From positions 1-9,148 of the forward strand of contig JAUNOJ010000062.1 in the NCBI GenBank assembly GCA_030531135.1: a stretch of DNA of 9,148 bases. Direction: 5' to 3'. The stretch's first letter is position 1. Every line of letters begins with the position of its first letter. The DNA is from Sutterellaceae bacterium. Its GTDB lineage: Bacteria > Pseudomonadota > Gammaproteobacteria > Burkholderiales > Burkholderiaceae_F. The notes under the pieces are model-generated. The model saw nothing but the letters and a program-made list of their open reading frames with translations, was not told where the DNA came from and searched no databases. Made by a program: the position numbers and the translations under genes. Positions 1 through 7,057 of this stretch are shown here, piece by piece.

Positions 1-103
1 CAATGGCTTGAAGTGCCGCTTTGACAACTTCCTGTTCACTTAATTTTTGTGCACGTTCGGTCACGTCTGCGTGAACGGGCGGCAACAACTTGGGATCGGC
101 CAT
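1..103 (-). CDS. N-terminal fragment of an unidentified protein (runs off left edge)
   Basis: An open frame on the minus strand begins at an ATG at 103-101 and continues without a stop for 34 codons to the window edge. It reads MADPKLLPPVHADVTERAQK and then LSEQEVVKAALQAI. The start is well supported: a strong Shine-Dalgarno (GAGGAG, complement of 111-116) lies 7 bases upstream. There is no signal peptide or membrane segment, so a cytoplasmic protein is likely. The predicted helical, charged N-terminus faintly recalls the lead-in of M20-type metallopeptidases, but this is too little sequence to name the gene. It is downstream of tex on the same strand. The 169-base gap with a possible terminator suggests a separate transcription unit. 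Confidence 0.75.
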   Translation of the reverse strand, partial: MADPKLLPPVHADVTERAQKLSEQEVVKAALQAI

Positions 104-110
104 GGGAAGA

Positions 111-116
111 CTCCTC
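111..116 (-). promoter_or_regulatory. Shine-Dalgarno for the left-edge gene
   Basis: On the minus strand GAGGAG lies 7 bases before the ATG at 103. It is one of the strongest ribosome-binding sites in the window and fixes the start of the partial gene. No convincing -35/-10 pair is visible between it and the end of tex. Confidence 0.7.
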
Positions 117-180
117 AGAAATTTGTTAATGGTTTAGCCTGCTTACTCTAGCGCACTTTTACGTACTTTTCCTTAGTTTT

Positions 181-215
181 TGCTTTTTTTGAAAAAACAA
201 AAGCGCCGAAACGGC
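181..215 (-). terminator. Possible intrinsic terminator of tex
   Basis: About 57 bases after the tex stop, the minus strand forms a short hairpin (GCCG, loop TTT, CGGC; 205-215). A T-rich run, GCTTTTGTTTTTTC, follows immediately (204 down to 191). The stem is only 4 bp, so the signal is weak. A second stem just before it (ATTTGTC pairing with GACAAAT across an 8-base loop) may strengthen it. The position, right after tex and before the next gene's leader, is what a terminator would need. Confidence 0.45.
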
Positions 216-272
216 ATTTGTCCGTCAAAAGACAAATTCGTCTCGACGCTTTACGTCCGGAAAAACAACGGA

Positions 273-2603
273 TTAGCGCTTGAGTTTCAGTCCTGCGAAG
301 GCTGCCGCCATACTAGAAGCGGGCGCGGAGCTCGACTTCTTGAGAATCGGTTTTTTCACATCGCGTTGCGCGTTGTTCGTGCGCTCGGCAGTGCGTTCTG
401 CGCCCTTGGCCTGACTTCTCATCGACAAAGAAATTCTCTTTCGAGCCACGTCCACGTCCTGCACGCGTACGCGCACGATATCGCCCACCTTGACCACGTC
501 TCTGGGATCTTTGACGAAACGATCGGCCAGTTCGGAAACATGCACCAAACCGTCCTGATGCACGCCGATGTCGACAAAAGCTCCGAATGCCGCCACATTG
601 CTCACCACACCTTCGAGCACCATCCCCGGCACCAGGTCTGAGACTTCGTGTACGGACTCTTCGAACTTGGCCGTCTTGAATTCCGGGCGCGGATCGCGTC
701 CGGGCTTTTCCAATTCCGACAAAATATCCTGAACCGTCGGCACGCCGAATTTATCATCGGTGAAGTCGCGCGCATTGAGTTTGGAGAGCACCGCTCGATT
801 GCCGATCAAATCTTTGACTGCCAACCCGGTCTTGGCAACAATGCGTTCGACCACGGGATAAGACTCCGGATGCACGGCCGATGCGTCCAAAGGATTGGAG
901 CCTTGCGGAATGCGTAAAAAACCTGCAGCCTGCTCGTAAGTCTTGGGTCCCAAACGCGGCACGGCCAGCAAAACCGTACGATCGGCAAAAGCCCCATTGG
1001 CGTCTCGATAGGCAACGATGGCCTTGGCCTGCGTCGCGCTTAAACCCGCCACACGTTGCAACAGGGCGGCAGAGGCCGTATTGACGTCCACACCCACGGC
1101 ATTGACGCAATCTTCGACTACGGCATCCAATTTTCTGGCCAATTCGGTCTGATTGACGTCGTGCTGATACTGCCCCACACCGATGGCCTTGGGATCGATT
1201 TTGACCAATTCGGCCAAAGGATCCTGCAAACGGCGGGCAATCGAAACCGCACCGCGATAGCTGACGTCCAAATCGGGAAGTTCCGCCGCTGCGGCCGCAG
1301 ATGCCGAATACACGGAAGCACCGGCTTCGCTCACGACAACTTTGGTCAAATTCAATTCGGGGTGACGTGCAATCAAGTCGGCGGCCAAACGATCGGTTTC
1401 TCGGCTTGCCGTACCGTTGCCGATGGAGATCAAACCCGCTTTATGTTTGGTGGCCAAGTGCGCCAACACGGCAATGGAACCTTCCCAATCTCTGCGCGGC
1501 TCATGCGGATAAATCACGGTCGTATCCAAAACGGCACCCGTCGAAGAAATCACCGCAACCTTCACACCGGTTCGAATGCCGGGATCCAGGCCGATCACAC
1601 CTTTGTGGCCGGCCGGAGCCGCCAGCAGCAAGTCTTTGAGATTGGTGCCGAACACGCCGATGGCTTCAAGCTGCGCAGCATCGCGAACGCGGGAAAAAAG
1701 CTCCGTTTCCAAATTGCTCATGCATTTGACGCGCCACGTCCAACGTACGACGTTGGCCAACCACGTATCGGCGGGTCTGCCCAAGTTCTTAACGCCCACA
1801 AAGTCGGCAATGCGGCTTTGGCAAGGGTGTACGGGCAAAGCTTCCTCATCTTCGCTCAAGAGCATTTTGAGCGTCAGTACCCCCTCTTGGCGACCGCGGA
1901 AAACGGCCAAAGCGCGGTGAGACGGAATGGCATCCAACGCTTCGTCGTAGTCAAAATAATCGCGATACTTGGCGGCGTCGGGCAAGTCTTTTTGTTCCGG
2001 CACGACTTCGCTGACCAAATAGGCGTTTTTCCATAAGAATTCGCGCAACATTTCGAGCATGTCGGCGTTTTCCGCAAACTTCTCGGCCAAAATGTCGCGT
2101 GCCCCGTCCAAAGCCGCCTTGGTGTCCGCCACTCCTTTGTCTGTATTGACATAGGCTGCCGCCACCGTTTCGGGATCTTGCGTCGGATCGTCGAAAAGCG
2201 TTTGCGCCAAGGGTTCGAGACCGGCTTCTTTGGCCACTTGTGCGCGACTTCTGCGCTTGGGCTTATATGGTAAATACAAGTCTTCCAAGCGCTGCTTGGT
2301 ATCGGCTTCGTTGATCTGCTTTTCCAACTCTTCGGTCAACTTGCCCGATTCGGTCAAGGCTGCCAAAATCGCGGCGCGACGATCTTCGAGCTCACGCTCG
2401 TAAATCAATTGTTCTTCGAGATTGCGCAACTGCGTATCGTCGAGCCCTCCCGTGACTTCTTTACGGTAACGTGCAATGAAGGGAACCGTAGCACCTTCGT
2501 CGAGAAGCTTGACGGCGGCAACGACCTGATCGGCACGCGCGCCGATGGCTTGGGCAATATGACGCGCAATACGCGCCTCAACGGCTAAAGAAATTTCAGT
2601 CAT
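273..2603 (-). CDS. tex: Tex, S1-domain RNA-binding transcription accessory protein
   Basis: This is a 776-residue cytoplasmic nucleic-acid-binding protein, the usual full length for Tex. In the family it associates with transcription and binds RNA; it was first studied in Bordetella as a regulator of toxin expression. Domains in order: an N-terminal helical region with the family signature [16 protein letters not shown] (41-56) and LPYKPKRR (111-118); a YqgF/RNase H-like domain beginning [12 protein letters not shown] (335-346); helix-hairpin-helix repeats around 490-570 with VGVDVNTAS and VPRLGPK; and an S1 domain (about 657-728) with [19 protein letters not shown] and the typical ending RKRISLSM. 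A basic, Ser/Ala-rich tail follows. It starts 31 bases after the stop of the DUF1857 gene, so the two are probably co-transcribed. No good Shine-Dalgarno precedes its ATG. The frame is intact. Confidence 0.97.
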   Translation of the reverse strand: MTEISLAVEARIARHIAQAIGARADQVVAAVKLLDEGATVPFIARYRKEVTGGLDDTQLRNLEEQLIYERELEDRRAAILAALTESGKLTEELEKQINEADTKQRLEDLYLPYKPKRRSRAQVAKEAGLEPLAQTLFDDPTQDPETVAAAYVNTDKGVADTKAALDGARDILAEKFAENADMLEMLREFLWKNAYLVSEVVPEQKDLPDAAKYRDYFDYDEALDAIPSHRALAVFRGRQEGVLTLKMLLSEDEEALPVHPCQSRIADFVGVKNLGRPADTWLANVVRWTWRVKCMSNLETELFSRVRDAAQLEAIGVFGTNLKDLLLAAPAGHKGVIGLDPGIRTGVKVAVISSTGAVLDTTVIYPHEPRRDWEGSIAVLAHLATKHKAGLISIGNGTASRETDRLAADLIARHPELNLTKVVVSEAGASVYSASAAAAAELPDLDVSYRGAVSIARRLQDPLAELVKIDPKAIGVGQYQHDVNQTELARKLDAVVEDCVNAVGVDVNTASAALLQRVAGLSATQAKAIVAYRDANGAFADRTVLLAVPRLGPKTYEQAAGFLRIPQGSNPLDASAVHPESYPVVERIVAKTGLAVKDLIGNRAVLSKLNARDFTDDKFGVPTVQDILSELEKPGRDPRPEFKTAKFEESVHEVSDLVPGMVLEGVVSNVAAFGAFVDIGVHQDGLVHVSELADRFVKDPRDVVKVGDIVRVRVQDVDVARKRISLSMRSQAKGAERTAERTNNAQRDVKKPILKKSSSAPASSMAAAFAGLKLKR

Positions 2604-2651
2604 TGAATTTACTTTTATAACAGGAAAAAAGAATTTAAGCGCAATAGCGCT
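2604..2651 (-). promoter_or_regulatory. Small hairpin and AT-rich spacer between the DUF1857 gene and tex
   Basis: On the minus strand, AGCGC-TATT-GCGCT (2651-2638) forms a 5-bp stem with a tetraloop that abuts the DUF1857 stop codon. TTAAATTCTTTTTT follows, which resembles a weak terminator. A few bases later TATAAA (in TTATAAAAG, about 2612-2618) resembles a -10 box with no good -35. The spacer could act as an attenuator or a weak internal promoter for tex, or it may simply be AT-rich filler. Confidence 0.25.
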
Positions 2652-3099
2652 CCAAGATGCGACGCACGATATCGCGATCTTTCATCAACCACGCTTTTTC
2701 GCGCAGTCCCTGAATTTGGCGATTGTCGCTGACGCCGGGAATCGGACTTTCCCAGTAAGAGAAGCGAAGATAAAACTCGCGGTCGTTTTCCACCAAATCG
2801 ACATCAAAACGCGAAGCCGGAATTGTCCCCTGCGCCGGCACCAACGTGGTCATACGAGGTTTGGACAGTTCGATGACATCGACGATTTTTGTTTTGCCGA
2901 ACGTCAGCTCGCGCTCCAAACGCAACGCCGTATCGCCGGCAATTTGTTTCGAGGTGCTGTGCGTCATCGTTTCGATAAACTCTTGCGGCTTACGGGCAAA
3001 ATCCTCAAGCGCACGCCAAACGATATCGGCGGTCAACCCCGCGTCGCGGTAGATATTCAAGTCAATATCGTGCTGATACACAATTGCGATGTCGGCCAT
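2635..3099 (-). CDS. DUF1857 / AtaL-like SRPBCC-fold protein
   Basis: This is a 154-residue soluble protein without a signal peptide. It resembles the DUF1857 (AtaL-like) branch of the SRPBCC/START-like superfamily. Its order of elements fits: an N-terminal strand with 'hDIDLN', the helix [20 protein letters not shown] (22-41), a strand [20 protein letters not shown] (59-78), a run of strands, and a long C-terminal helix ending [10 protein letters not shown]. Such folds form a hydrophobic ligand cavity; family members have no well-established reaction, and none is assigned here. The ATG at 3099 has only a poor Shine-Dalgarno (TGACCT next to the ATG), which suggests modest translation. It follows the aapM terminator and lies 31 bases upstream of tex, so it is likely the first gene of a tex unit. 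The family assignment comes from recalled sequence pattern and should be checked by profile search. Confidence 0.7.
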   Translation of the reverse strand: MADIAIVYQHDIDLNIYRDAGLTADIVWRALEDFARKPQEFIETMTHSTSKQIAGDTALRLERELTFGKTKIVDVIELSKPRMTTLVPAQGTIPASRFDVDLVENDREFYLRFSYWESPIPGVSDNRQIQGLREKAWLMKDRDIVRRILERYCA

Positions 3100-3117
3100 A
3101 GGTCAATTTCAAAAAAA

Positions 3118-3168
3118 TGAAAAATTCCGAAAGCGCCACTCCAAGTCGAAACTTCTCAAAGCGCTTTC
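3118..3168 (-). terminator. Terminator of the aapJQM operon
   Basis: Just after aapM the minus strand carries an 8-bp stem, GAAAGCGC (3168-3161) pairing with GCGCTTTC (3136-3129). Inside it sits a second stem, AAGT pairing with ACTT around a CGAA-complement loop, with two 6-base interior strands between. GGAATTTTTCATTTTTTTG follows on the minus strand, giving two T-runs. The position between the transporter operon and the functionally unrelated DUF1857 gene supports termination. The stem is interrupted, so efficiency may be partial. Confidence 0.55.
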
Positions 3169-3206
3169 TTGTCGAGCGGGCTATTTTAGCGGTTTCGCAA
3201 GCTCTT

Positions 3207-4304
3207 TTACGCTTTCTTGACCGTCGTATGATCGGCTGCTTGCAAACGCTTTTCCAACCACTGACTGTAACGGCTCATCGCCAAACTGCTGAAAAAGTAA
3301 ATGGCAGCAACGAAAATATAGCCTTCGCGGAAAAAGTCTCTCCATTGCGCGTCGCCCAAAGCCAACTGCAAGCTACCGGTCAAGTCGAACATGGAAACGA
3401 CCGTCACCAAAGAGGTGTCCATGAAGGTCGACAGCAAATTATTGACAAACGACGGAATCACGGCCACCAGAGCCTGCGGCAAAATGACCGAGACATACTT
3501 TTGTACCGTAGACAATCCCAAGGAGTCTGCTGCCAAGAATTGCCCCTTTTGCACGGTCTGCAAGCCGCCTCGAACGGTTTCGGCCATATAGGCCGCCTGA
3601 AACAGAATGATGCCGCCCGTGACGCGCCAAAACGGATCAATGCGAATGCCGCTCGGCAACAGCAACGGGAAAACGAAACTGGCAACAAACAAAACCGTAA
3701 TCAAAGGCACGCCGCGCACAAGTTCGATATAACCGGTACACAAAAGCCGCATCAACGGCAACTGACTGCGGCGCCCGAGCGCCAAAAGAATACCGATAGG
3801 CGTTGAAACAGCCATCCCTAAAAGGGTGAGAATCACTGTCAGCGGCAAACCGCCCCAGCTGTCGGTATCGACCTTCGAGAGTCCCAATACACCGCCGTAC
3901 ATCAACAGGAAAAAGATGCAGAAAGCGGCAAACCACCCGCACATCAAAATTTTCTTGCCATTGCGATTCCAAAAGCGCGGCATAGCGGTCAAAAAAAGCA
4001 TGCCGACGATGGCTACCGTCGCCAGTGCGGGGCGCCACTGTTCGGCATATGGGAAGCGCCCGAAAATCACCAAGCGCCATTTTTCGGTCACAAAACCCCA
4101 GCAAGCGCCGCTGGCTTCATAACAGGCATTGGAGTCGGCGCGAAAAACCGCATTGACCACACCCCAGTCCAAAAGGTAAGCCAAAATCACCGCCACGAAA
4201 AAGACGGCAACGACAGTCACTCCGGTAGCAAAACTCGAATAGAAAAATTTCTCGCGAACTCGATCGAAGAAGGTCGGATTGACCGGATTTTTGCTTTGAA
4301 TCAT
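3207..4304 (-). CDS. aapM: General L-amino-acid ABC transporter permease AapM (BztC-like)
   Basis: This inner-membrane permease is the second channel subunit of an Aap/Bzt (HAAT-family) amino-acid importer. The N-terminal part has hydrophobic segments near residues 29-50, 97-111 and 122-142, which is the extended N-terminus typical of AapM. The MetI-like permease domain follows from about 150. Its ATPase-contact loop (EAA loop) reads AETVRGGLQTVQKGQ and then ADSLGLSTVQKYVSVILPQA, near 243-280. ELVRGVPLITVLF is the usual His/Glu/polar-amino-acid permease signature. Two ATGs compete. The one at 4310 is only 2 bases from the GGAGG (4317-4313), while the one at 4304 has 8 bases of spacing, so 4304 is preferred (365 residues; 367 from the upstream ATG). 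It starts 18 bases after the aapQ stop. No ATPase gene follows. Confidence 0.94.
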   Translation of the reverse strand: MIQSKNPVNPTFFDRVREKFFYSSFATGVTVVAVFFVAVILAYLLDWGVVNAVFRADSNACYEASGACWGFVTEKWRLVIFGRFPYAEQWRPALATVAIVGMLFLTAMPRFWNRNGKKILMCGWFAAFCIFFLLMYGGVLGLSKVDTDSWGGLPLTVILTLLGMAVSTPIGILLALGRRSQLPLMRLLCTGYIELVRGVPLITVLFVASFVFPLLLPSGIRIDPFWRVTGGIILFQAAYMAETVRGGLQTVQKGQFLAADSLGLSTVQKYVSVILPQALVAVIPSFVNNLLSTFMDTSLVTVVSMFDLTGSLQLALGDAQWRDFFREGYIFVAAIYFFSSLAMSRYSQWLEKRLQAADHTTVKKA

Positions 4305-4311
4305 CTCCATG

Positions 4312-4319
4312 CCCTCCTT
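4312..4319 (-). promoter_or_regulatory. Strong ribosome-binding site deciding the aapM start
   Basis: AAGGAGGG on the minus strand sits between the aapQ stop and the start of aapM. It is too close (2 bases) to the ATG at 4310 and well placed (8 bases) for the ATG at 4304. This is the main reason for choosing the inner start. Confidence 0.7.
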
Positions 4320-4322
4320 CGA

Positions 4323-5504
4323 TTACCGGGGTGCTCGCATCACGCGCGCATTCAAGCCGTTCATCACCAAGCTGATGATCAGGTTCAAGACCAAATAAAC
4401 AGCCATAATGATCACAATGGCTTCGAGTGCCTGACCGGTAACGTTGATCGTGGAATTGCCCACGGCAACCAAGTCGGGATAACCGATCACGACGGCCAGA
4501 GACGAATTCTTCGTCAAATTCATAAATTGGCTCGTCAAAGGCGGAATTGCCAAACGCATCGACTGCGGAAAAATGATGTAGCTGATCACCTGCACCTTGG
4601 TCAAGCCCAAAGCAGCACCGGCATTCCATTGCCCTTTGGAGACGGCCAAAACGCCTGCGCGCACGATTTCGGCAATTGCCGCTGACGTAAACATCGTCAG
4701 CCCCAACCACAAGGCCAAGAATTCGGGCGATAAAGCCGCACCGCCCTCAATGGCAAATCCTGCCACGTGGGGCTTGTCCCAACCGCTGACCAAACCGCAA
4801 ATGACCCAAACGATCAAACCGATCAGGACGCCTGCGCCCAAGCCTGCCAAAGCGGCCACCAAGTCGGTGACACGCCTGCGCCAGATCTCTCTAACCAAAA
4901 GTGCCGTCAAAATACCGGCCACAACAGCAAACAAAAACGACAATGCCGTTTGATGCGGTACGGCAACCTGCAAGCCCGCTTTACTCAATAACGCCCAGGA
5001 TCCCAGGTGCAAGGGTTCGGTACTCATCGGCAACAATTCCGTAATTACCATGTAAACGGCAAACAACTGAATAATGAGCGGAATATTGCGATAGAACTCG
5101 ACATGTGCGGTGCCTAAGAATTTGAGAACGAGATGTTCGGCCAGACGCATCAAGCCCACGACGACACCCAAAATCATGGCCGAGGCGATAGCGCACAACG
5201 ACACGCGCACCGTATTGAGCATGCCGTTGGTAAAAGCCTTCAAAACGCTGTCGGTGGAATTAAACGGGATAATGGCCTCACCGATATCGAATCCTGCAGC
5301 CCCTTGCAAGAAACCGAAACCGGAGCGAATGTTTCGCTCGGTCAAATTGTCACTGACGTTGGTAGCCAAAACCCAAAACAGAGCAATCACAAGGGCGATG
5401 ACCATTGCCTGCACCGTCCACTGAACGCGTCTGCGCGCGCTTTCTCTGCGCCTAAATGCATCGTCTCCAAATTCCGAGACGTCGAGACGATTTTCCTGTG
5501 ACAA
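4323..5504 (-). CDS. aapQ: General L-amino-acid ABC transporter permease AapQ (BztB-like), TTG start
   Basis: This 393-residue inner-membrane permease, of normal length for AapQ/BztB, pairs with AapM. A charged cytoplasmic N-terminus (RRRESARRRVQ, 18-28) leads into a first membrane helix at about 31-48. The 'NTVRVSL' permease entry (97-103) and EFYRNIPLIIQLF (136-148) are typical of amino-acid permeases. An inserted pair of hydrophobic segments (about 186-240) separates the two halves of the permease domain, as in AapQ. The EAA-type loop is EIVRAGVLAVSKGQWNAGAA followed by LGLTKVQVISYIIFPQ (279-314). The start is TTG at 5504-5502, supported by AGGGAG (5516-5511) 6 bases upstream; no in-frame ATG exists before the first helix. 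It lies 176 bases downstream of aapJ and is tightly linked to aapM. Confidence 0.95.
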   Translation of the reverse strand: MSQENRLDVSEFGDDAFRRRESARRRVQWTVQAMVIALVIALFWVLATNVSDNLTERNIRSGFGFLQGAAGFDIGEAIIPFNSTDSVLKAFTNGMLNTVRVSLCAIASAMILGVVVGLMRLAEHLVLKFLGTAHVEFYRNIPLIIQLFAVYMVITELLPMSTEPLHLGSWALLSKAGLQVAVPHQTALSFLFAVVAGILTALLVREIWRRRVTDLVAALAGLGAGVLIGLIVWVICGLVSGWDKPHVAGFAIEGGAALSPEFLALWLGLTMFTSAAIAEIVRAGVLAVSKGQWNAGAALGLTKVQVISYIIFPQSMRLAIPPLTSQFMNLTKNSSLAVVIGYPDLVAVGNSTINVTGQALEAIVIIMAVYLVLNLIISLVMNGLNARVMRAPR

Positions 5505-5510
5505 TTGATT

Positions 5511-5516
5511 CTCCCT
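5511..5516 (-). promoter_or_regulatory. Ribosome-binding site supporting the TTG start of aapQ
   Basis: AGGGAG on the minus strand is separated from TTG (5504-5502) by 6 bases. The good spacing and the lack of a nearby in-frame ATG decide the start. The rare start codon would lower the yield of permease relative to binding protein. Confidence 0.7.
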
Positions 5517-5551
5517 GTCGGCCGCTTGGGCATATTGATTTGTAGCCGAAA

Positions 5552-5557
5552 ATTATA
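5552..5557 (-). promoter_or_regulatory. Possible internal promoter (-10 TATAAT) upstream of aapQ
   Basis: A perfect TATAAT occurs on the minus strand 47 bases before the aapQ start. The matching -35 is poor (TTCTGA at 16-base spacing gives three matches to TTGACA). The region is AT-rich, so this could be chance. If active, it would allow aapQM expression independent of aapJ. Confidence 0.35.
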
Positions 5558-5592
5558 AGCTTGCGAATTTGTTTCAGAAATGCAAAACCGCA

Positions 5593-5623
5593 TGCTTACC
5601 CGAACATCAAATGACGGCAAGCA
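5593..5623 (-). promoter_or_regulatory. Stem-loop in the aapJ-aapQ gap
   Basis: On the minus strand TGCTTGCC pairs with GGTAAGCA (8 bp with one G-U) around a 15-base loop that itself contains CAT-TTG-ATG. TGCGGTTTTGC follows, so the T-run is short and full termination is not expected. Stem-loops after the binding-protein gene are common in ABC importer operons, where they stabilise the upstream mRNA or reduce read-through. A second small stem (GTCAT-AGGGGC-ATGAC, 5670-5655) lies just after the aapJ stop. Confidence 0.5.
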
Positions 5624-5680
5624 CACGGTCTGCTCAACGGGCAAGACTCACAAAGTCATGCCCCTATGACAAAAATCGAA

Positions 5681-6697
5681 TTAACGAATGGGCGGAGCGT
5701 ACATAATGCCGCCCTGCGTCCAAAGATTGTTCAAGCCGCGCGGCAAGTTCAAAGAGGTGTTCGGACCGAAGTTGGCCGTCCAGCTTTCGCCGTAGTTGCC
5801 GACTTGCTTGATGATGCGATAGCTCCATTCCTTGTCCAAACCGAGAAGCTTGCCTGTATCGTCGCCCGTACCCACCAAACGCATCACCTGCGGGCTCTTG
5901 CTAGAGGCACGCATTTCGTCGACATTGGCCTTGGTCAAGCCGCTTTCTTCGGCTTCCAGAAGCGTGTAGAACGACCAGCGAACGATCTGGAACCACTCGT
6001 CATCGCCGCGACGCACGGACGGCCCCAAAGGTTCCTTGGAAATCGTTTCGGGCAAAATTACAAAGTCTTGCGGATTGCGAGCGCGCGTGCGGGCGCCGGC
6101 CAGGTCGCTCATGTCGGTCGTGTAAACCTGGCAACGGCCGGACAAAAATGCGCTTTGCGTGGCTTCGGTCGTATCGAACATCACAGGCTTGTACTTCATG
6201 TTGTTGGCGGCGAAGTAATCGGCCAACGTTTGCACCGAGCTCGTGCCGGACTGTAAGCAAACGGTCGCACCGTTCAATTGCTTGGCACTTGTCACGCCCA
6301 ACTTCTTGGGAACCATAAAGCCCTGACCGTCGTAGTAGCTGATAGCGGCAAAAACGGCGCCCAAAGAAGCGTCACGCGTCAACGTCCAGGTCGTATTGCG
6401 AGCCAACATATCGATTTCGCCGGACTGCAAAGCGGTAAAGCGTTGCGGGGAAGACAACGGCACGAATTTGACTTTCTGAGCATCTCCGAGAACAGCTGCT
6501 GCAACAGCACGACACGTATCGACGTCCAAACCGGTCCACTCGCCTTTGCTGTCGGCGTGAGAGAAACCGGGGGCGGCGGTATTGACACCGCAAATCACCT
6601 GACCGCGAGCCTTCACGGCATCGAGCACCGCACCGGCCTGTACGGAAAGCGACATGGCAGCCAAACCGACGGCTACCCCAATGGCCTTAATGTTCAT
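5681..6697 (-). CDS. aapJ: General L-amino-acid ABC transporter periplasmic binding protein AapJ (BztA-like)
   Basis: This is a 338-residue, full-length periplasmic solute-binding protein. It captures a broad range of L-amino acids and delivers them to AapQ/AapM. The N-terminus MNIKAIGVAVGLAAMSLSVQA is a Sec signal peptide with likely cleavage after the VQA at 19-21; there is no lipobox. Mature-protein signatures follow in family order: RGQVICGVNTAAPGFSHAD, EWTGLDVDTCRAVAAAVLGD (53-72), RFTALQSGEIDMLARNTTWT (87-106), YYDGQGFMV (121-129) and VGNYGE (299-304). Two cysteines, near 36 and 147, could pair in the periplasm. The frame extends 15 codons further upstream, but the ATG at 6697 is chosen because GGAG lies 6 bases before it and it begins the signal peptide. 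It is first in the operon with aapQ and aapM. Confidence 0.96.
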   Translation of the reverse strand: MNIKAIGVAVGLAAMSLSVQAGAVLDAVKARGQVICGVNTAAPGFSHADSKGEWTGLDVDTCRAVAAAVLGDAQKVKFVPLSSPQRFTALQSGEIDMLARNTTWTLTRDASLGAVFAAISYYDGQGFMVPKKLGVTSAKQLNGATVCLQSGTSSVQTLADYFAANNMKYKPVMFDTTEATQSAFLSGRCQVYTTDMSDLAGARTRARNPQDFVILPETISKEPLGPSVRRGDDEWFQIVRWSFYTLLEAEESGLTKANVDEMRASSKSPQVMRLVGTGDDTGKLLGLDKEWSYRIIKQVGNYGESWTANFGPNTSLNLPRGLNNLWTQGGIMYAPPIR

Positions 6698-6703
6698 AAA
6701 AAG

Positions 6704-6707
6704 CTCC
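6704..6707 (-). promoter_or_regulatory. Ribosome-binding site deciding the aapJ start
   Basis: GGAG on the minus strand lies 6 bases before the ATG at 6697. It rules in favour of this start over the in-frame extension to 6742, which would put 15 polar residues in front of the signal peptide. A short CCCG-loop-CGGG stem (6719-6730) lies just upstream in the leader. Confidence 0.65.
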
Positions 6708-6805
6708 GAGAAATGACACCCGTATGCGGGCGAACTCACCAATATTGTTATCGTTGTCGGCTGTTCAAAGATTCACCCTTCGACTTGACAATCCAAGAAG
6801 AAAGC

Positions 6806-6943
6806 ATGCTCATCGAATTCCGGCGTCTGTCAATCGCAAGCAAAGGGCATTGCCCCAATTGCGGACTTCGGAAAGTCTATCGAAAAAGCCGCGTCATCCT
6901 CAATATTGAGAAACTTTCGATTGGCATTCATCAAGCCAATTGA
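6806..6943 (+). CDS. Doubtful small ORF with a CxxC motif
   Basis: An ATG in the divergent region opens a frame of about 45 codons ending in TGA at 6941-6943. The product has a basic N-terminus (MLIEFRRLSIASKG), then HCPNCGLRKVYRKSRV, and ends NIEKLSIGIHQAN. A single CPNCG zinc-knuckle-like pair next to basic residues recalls the start of small zinc-ribbon proteins, but the second Cys pair needed to complete a ribbon is missing. Upstream, AAGAAGAAAGC is at best a weak ribosome-binding site. The same frame is open for a long way upstream as antisense of aapJ, so the openness is not strong evidence. It may be a real small protein, a gene remnant, or chance. Confidence 0.15.
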   Translation: MLIEFRRLSIASKGHCPNCGLRKVYRKSRVILNIEKLSIGIHQAN

Positions 6944-7015
6944 GTGATTTTCCTCATAGTTTCGCCTCCAATCACCCGTATTTCTTTTCGAATCGGGAAG
7001 ATAAGTTCGGCCGCC

Positions 7016-7021
7016 TATAAT
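7016..7021 (+). promoter_or_regulatory. -10 box of the paeA promoter
   Basis: A perfect TATAAT lies 36 bases upstream of the paeA start codon, which would give a leader of roughly 30 bases. The hexamer at 17-base spacing (TCGGGA, 6993-6998) is a poor -35, so the promoter may be weak, activator-dependent, or read by an alternative factor. Confidence 0.55.
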
Positions 7022-7057
7022 AGGGAATAGGGTATCAATGATTTTTCGGACTTTTTT

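Larger units (their letters stand above)
6698..7057. other. 360-base divergent intergenic region between aapJ and paeA
   Basis: This region must hold promoters for both neighbours. The rightward -10 is clear (7016-7021); no convincing leftward promoter was found, although TTGTCA, TTGAAC and TTGACA -35-like hexamers occur on the minus strand. Three small hairpins lie close together: GCAA-GGGC-loop-GCCC-TTGC (6840-6862), GACTT-CGGA-AAGTC (6864-6877) and ATTGGC-9-GCCAAT (6920-6940). The only ORF with any appeal is a 46-codon plus-strand frame with a CPNCG motif (6806-6943). No tRNA, repeat array or mobile element is seen. Confidence 0.6.

Noticed and set aside
133..163. Imperfect direct repeat (AAAAGTACGT / AAAAGTGCGC, minus strand) upstream of the left-edge gene
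   Set aside because: Two short AT-rich copies only; no promoter elements in register with them, so chance is the simplest explanation.
180..641. A 153-codon plus-strand open frame over the tex 3' end
   Set aside because: Most of it is antisense to the S1 domain of tex. Its start lies in the T/A-rich terminator region with no ribosome-binding site.
1056..2036. A 326-codon plus-strand open frame opposite tex
   Set aside because: It is fully antisense to a clear full-length tex. Its product is rich in His/Arg/Gln/Gly with no family pattern, as expected from the opposite strand of a codon-biased gene.
3117..3806. A 229-codon plus-strand open frame opposite aapM
   Set aside because: It is antisense to a well-supported permease. 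Its product is Gln/Asn/Arg-rich with no recognisable domain, and its start lies inside the terminator region.
6785..6836. Inverted TTGACA ... TGTCAA hexamers, as a possible divergent promoter pair or operator
   Set aside because: Neither hexamer has an acceptable -10 at 16-18 bases, and the 40-base spacing with no further symmetry does not resemble a known operator.
6278..6943. A 221-codon plus-strand open frame opposite aapJ
   Set aside because: Its first two thirds are antisense to aapJ and have no protein-like features. Only the last ~45 codons, in the intergenic region, are kept as a doubtful small ORF.
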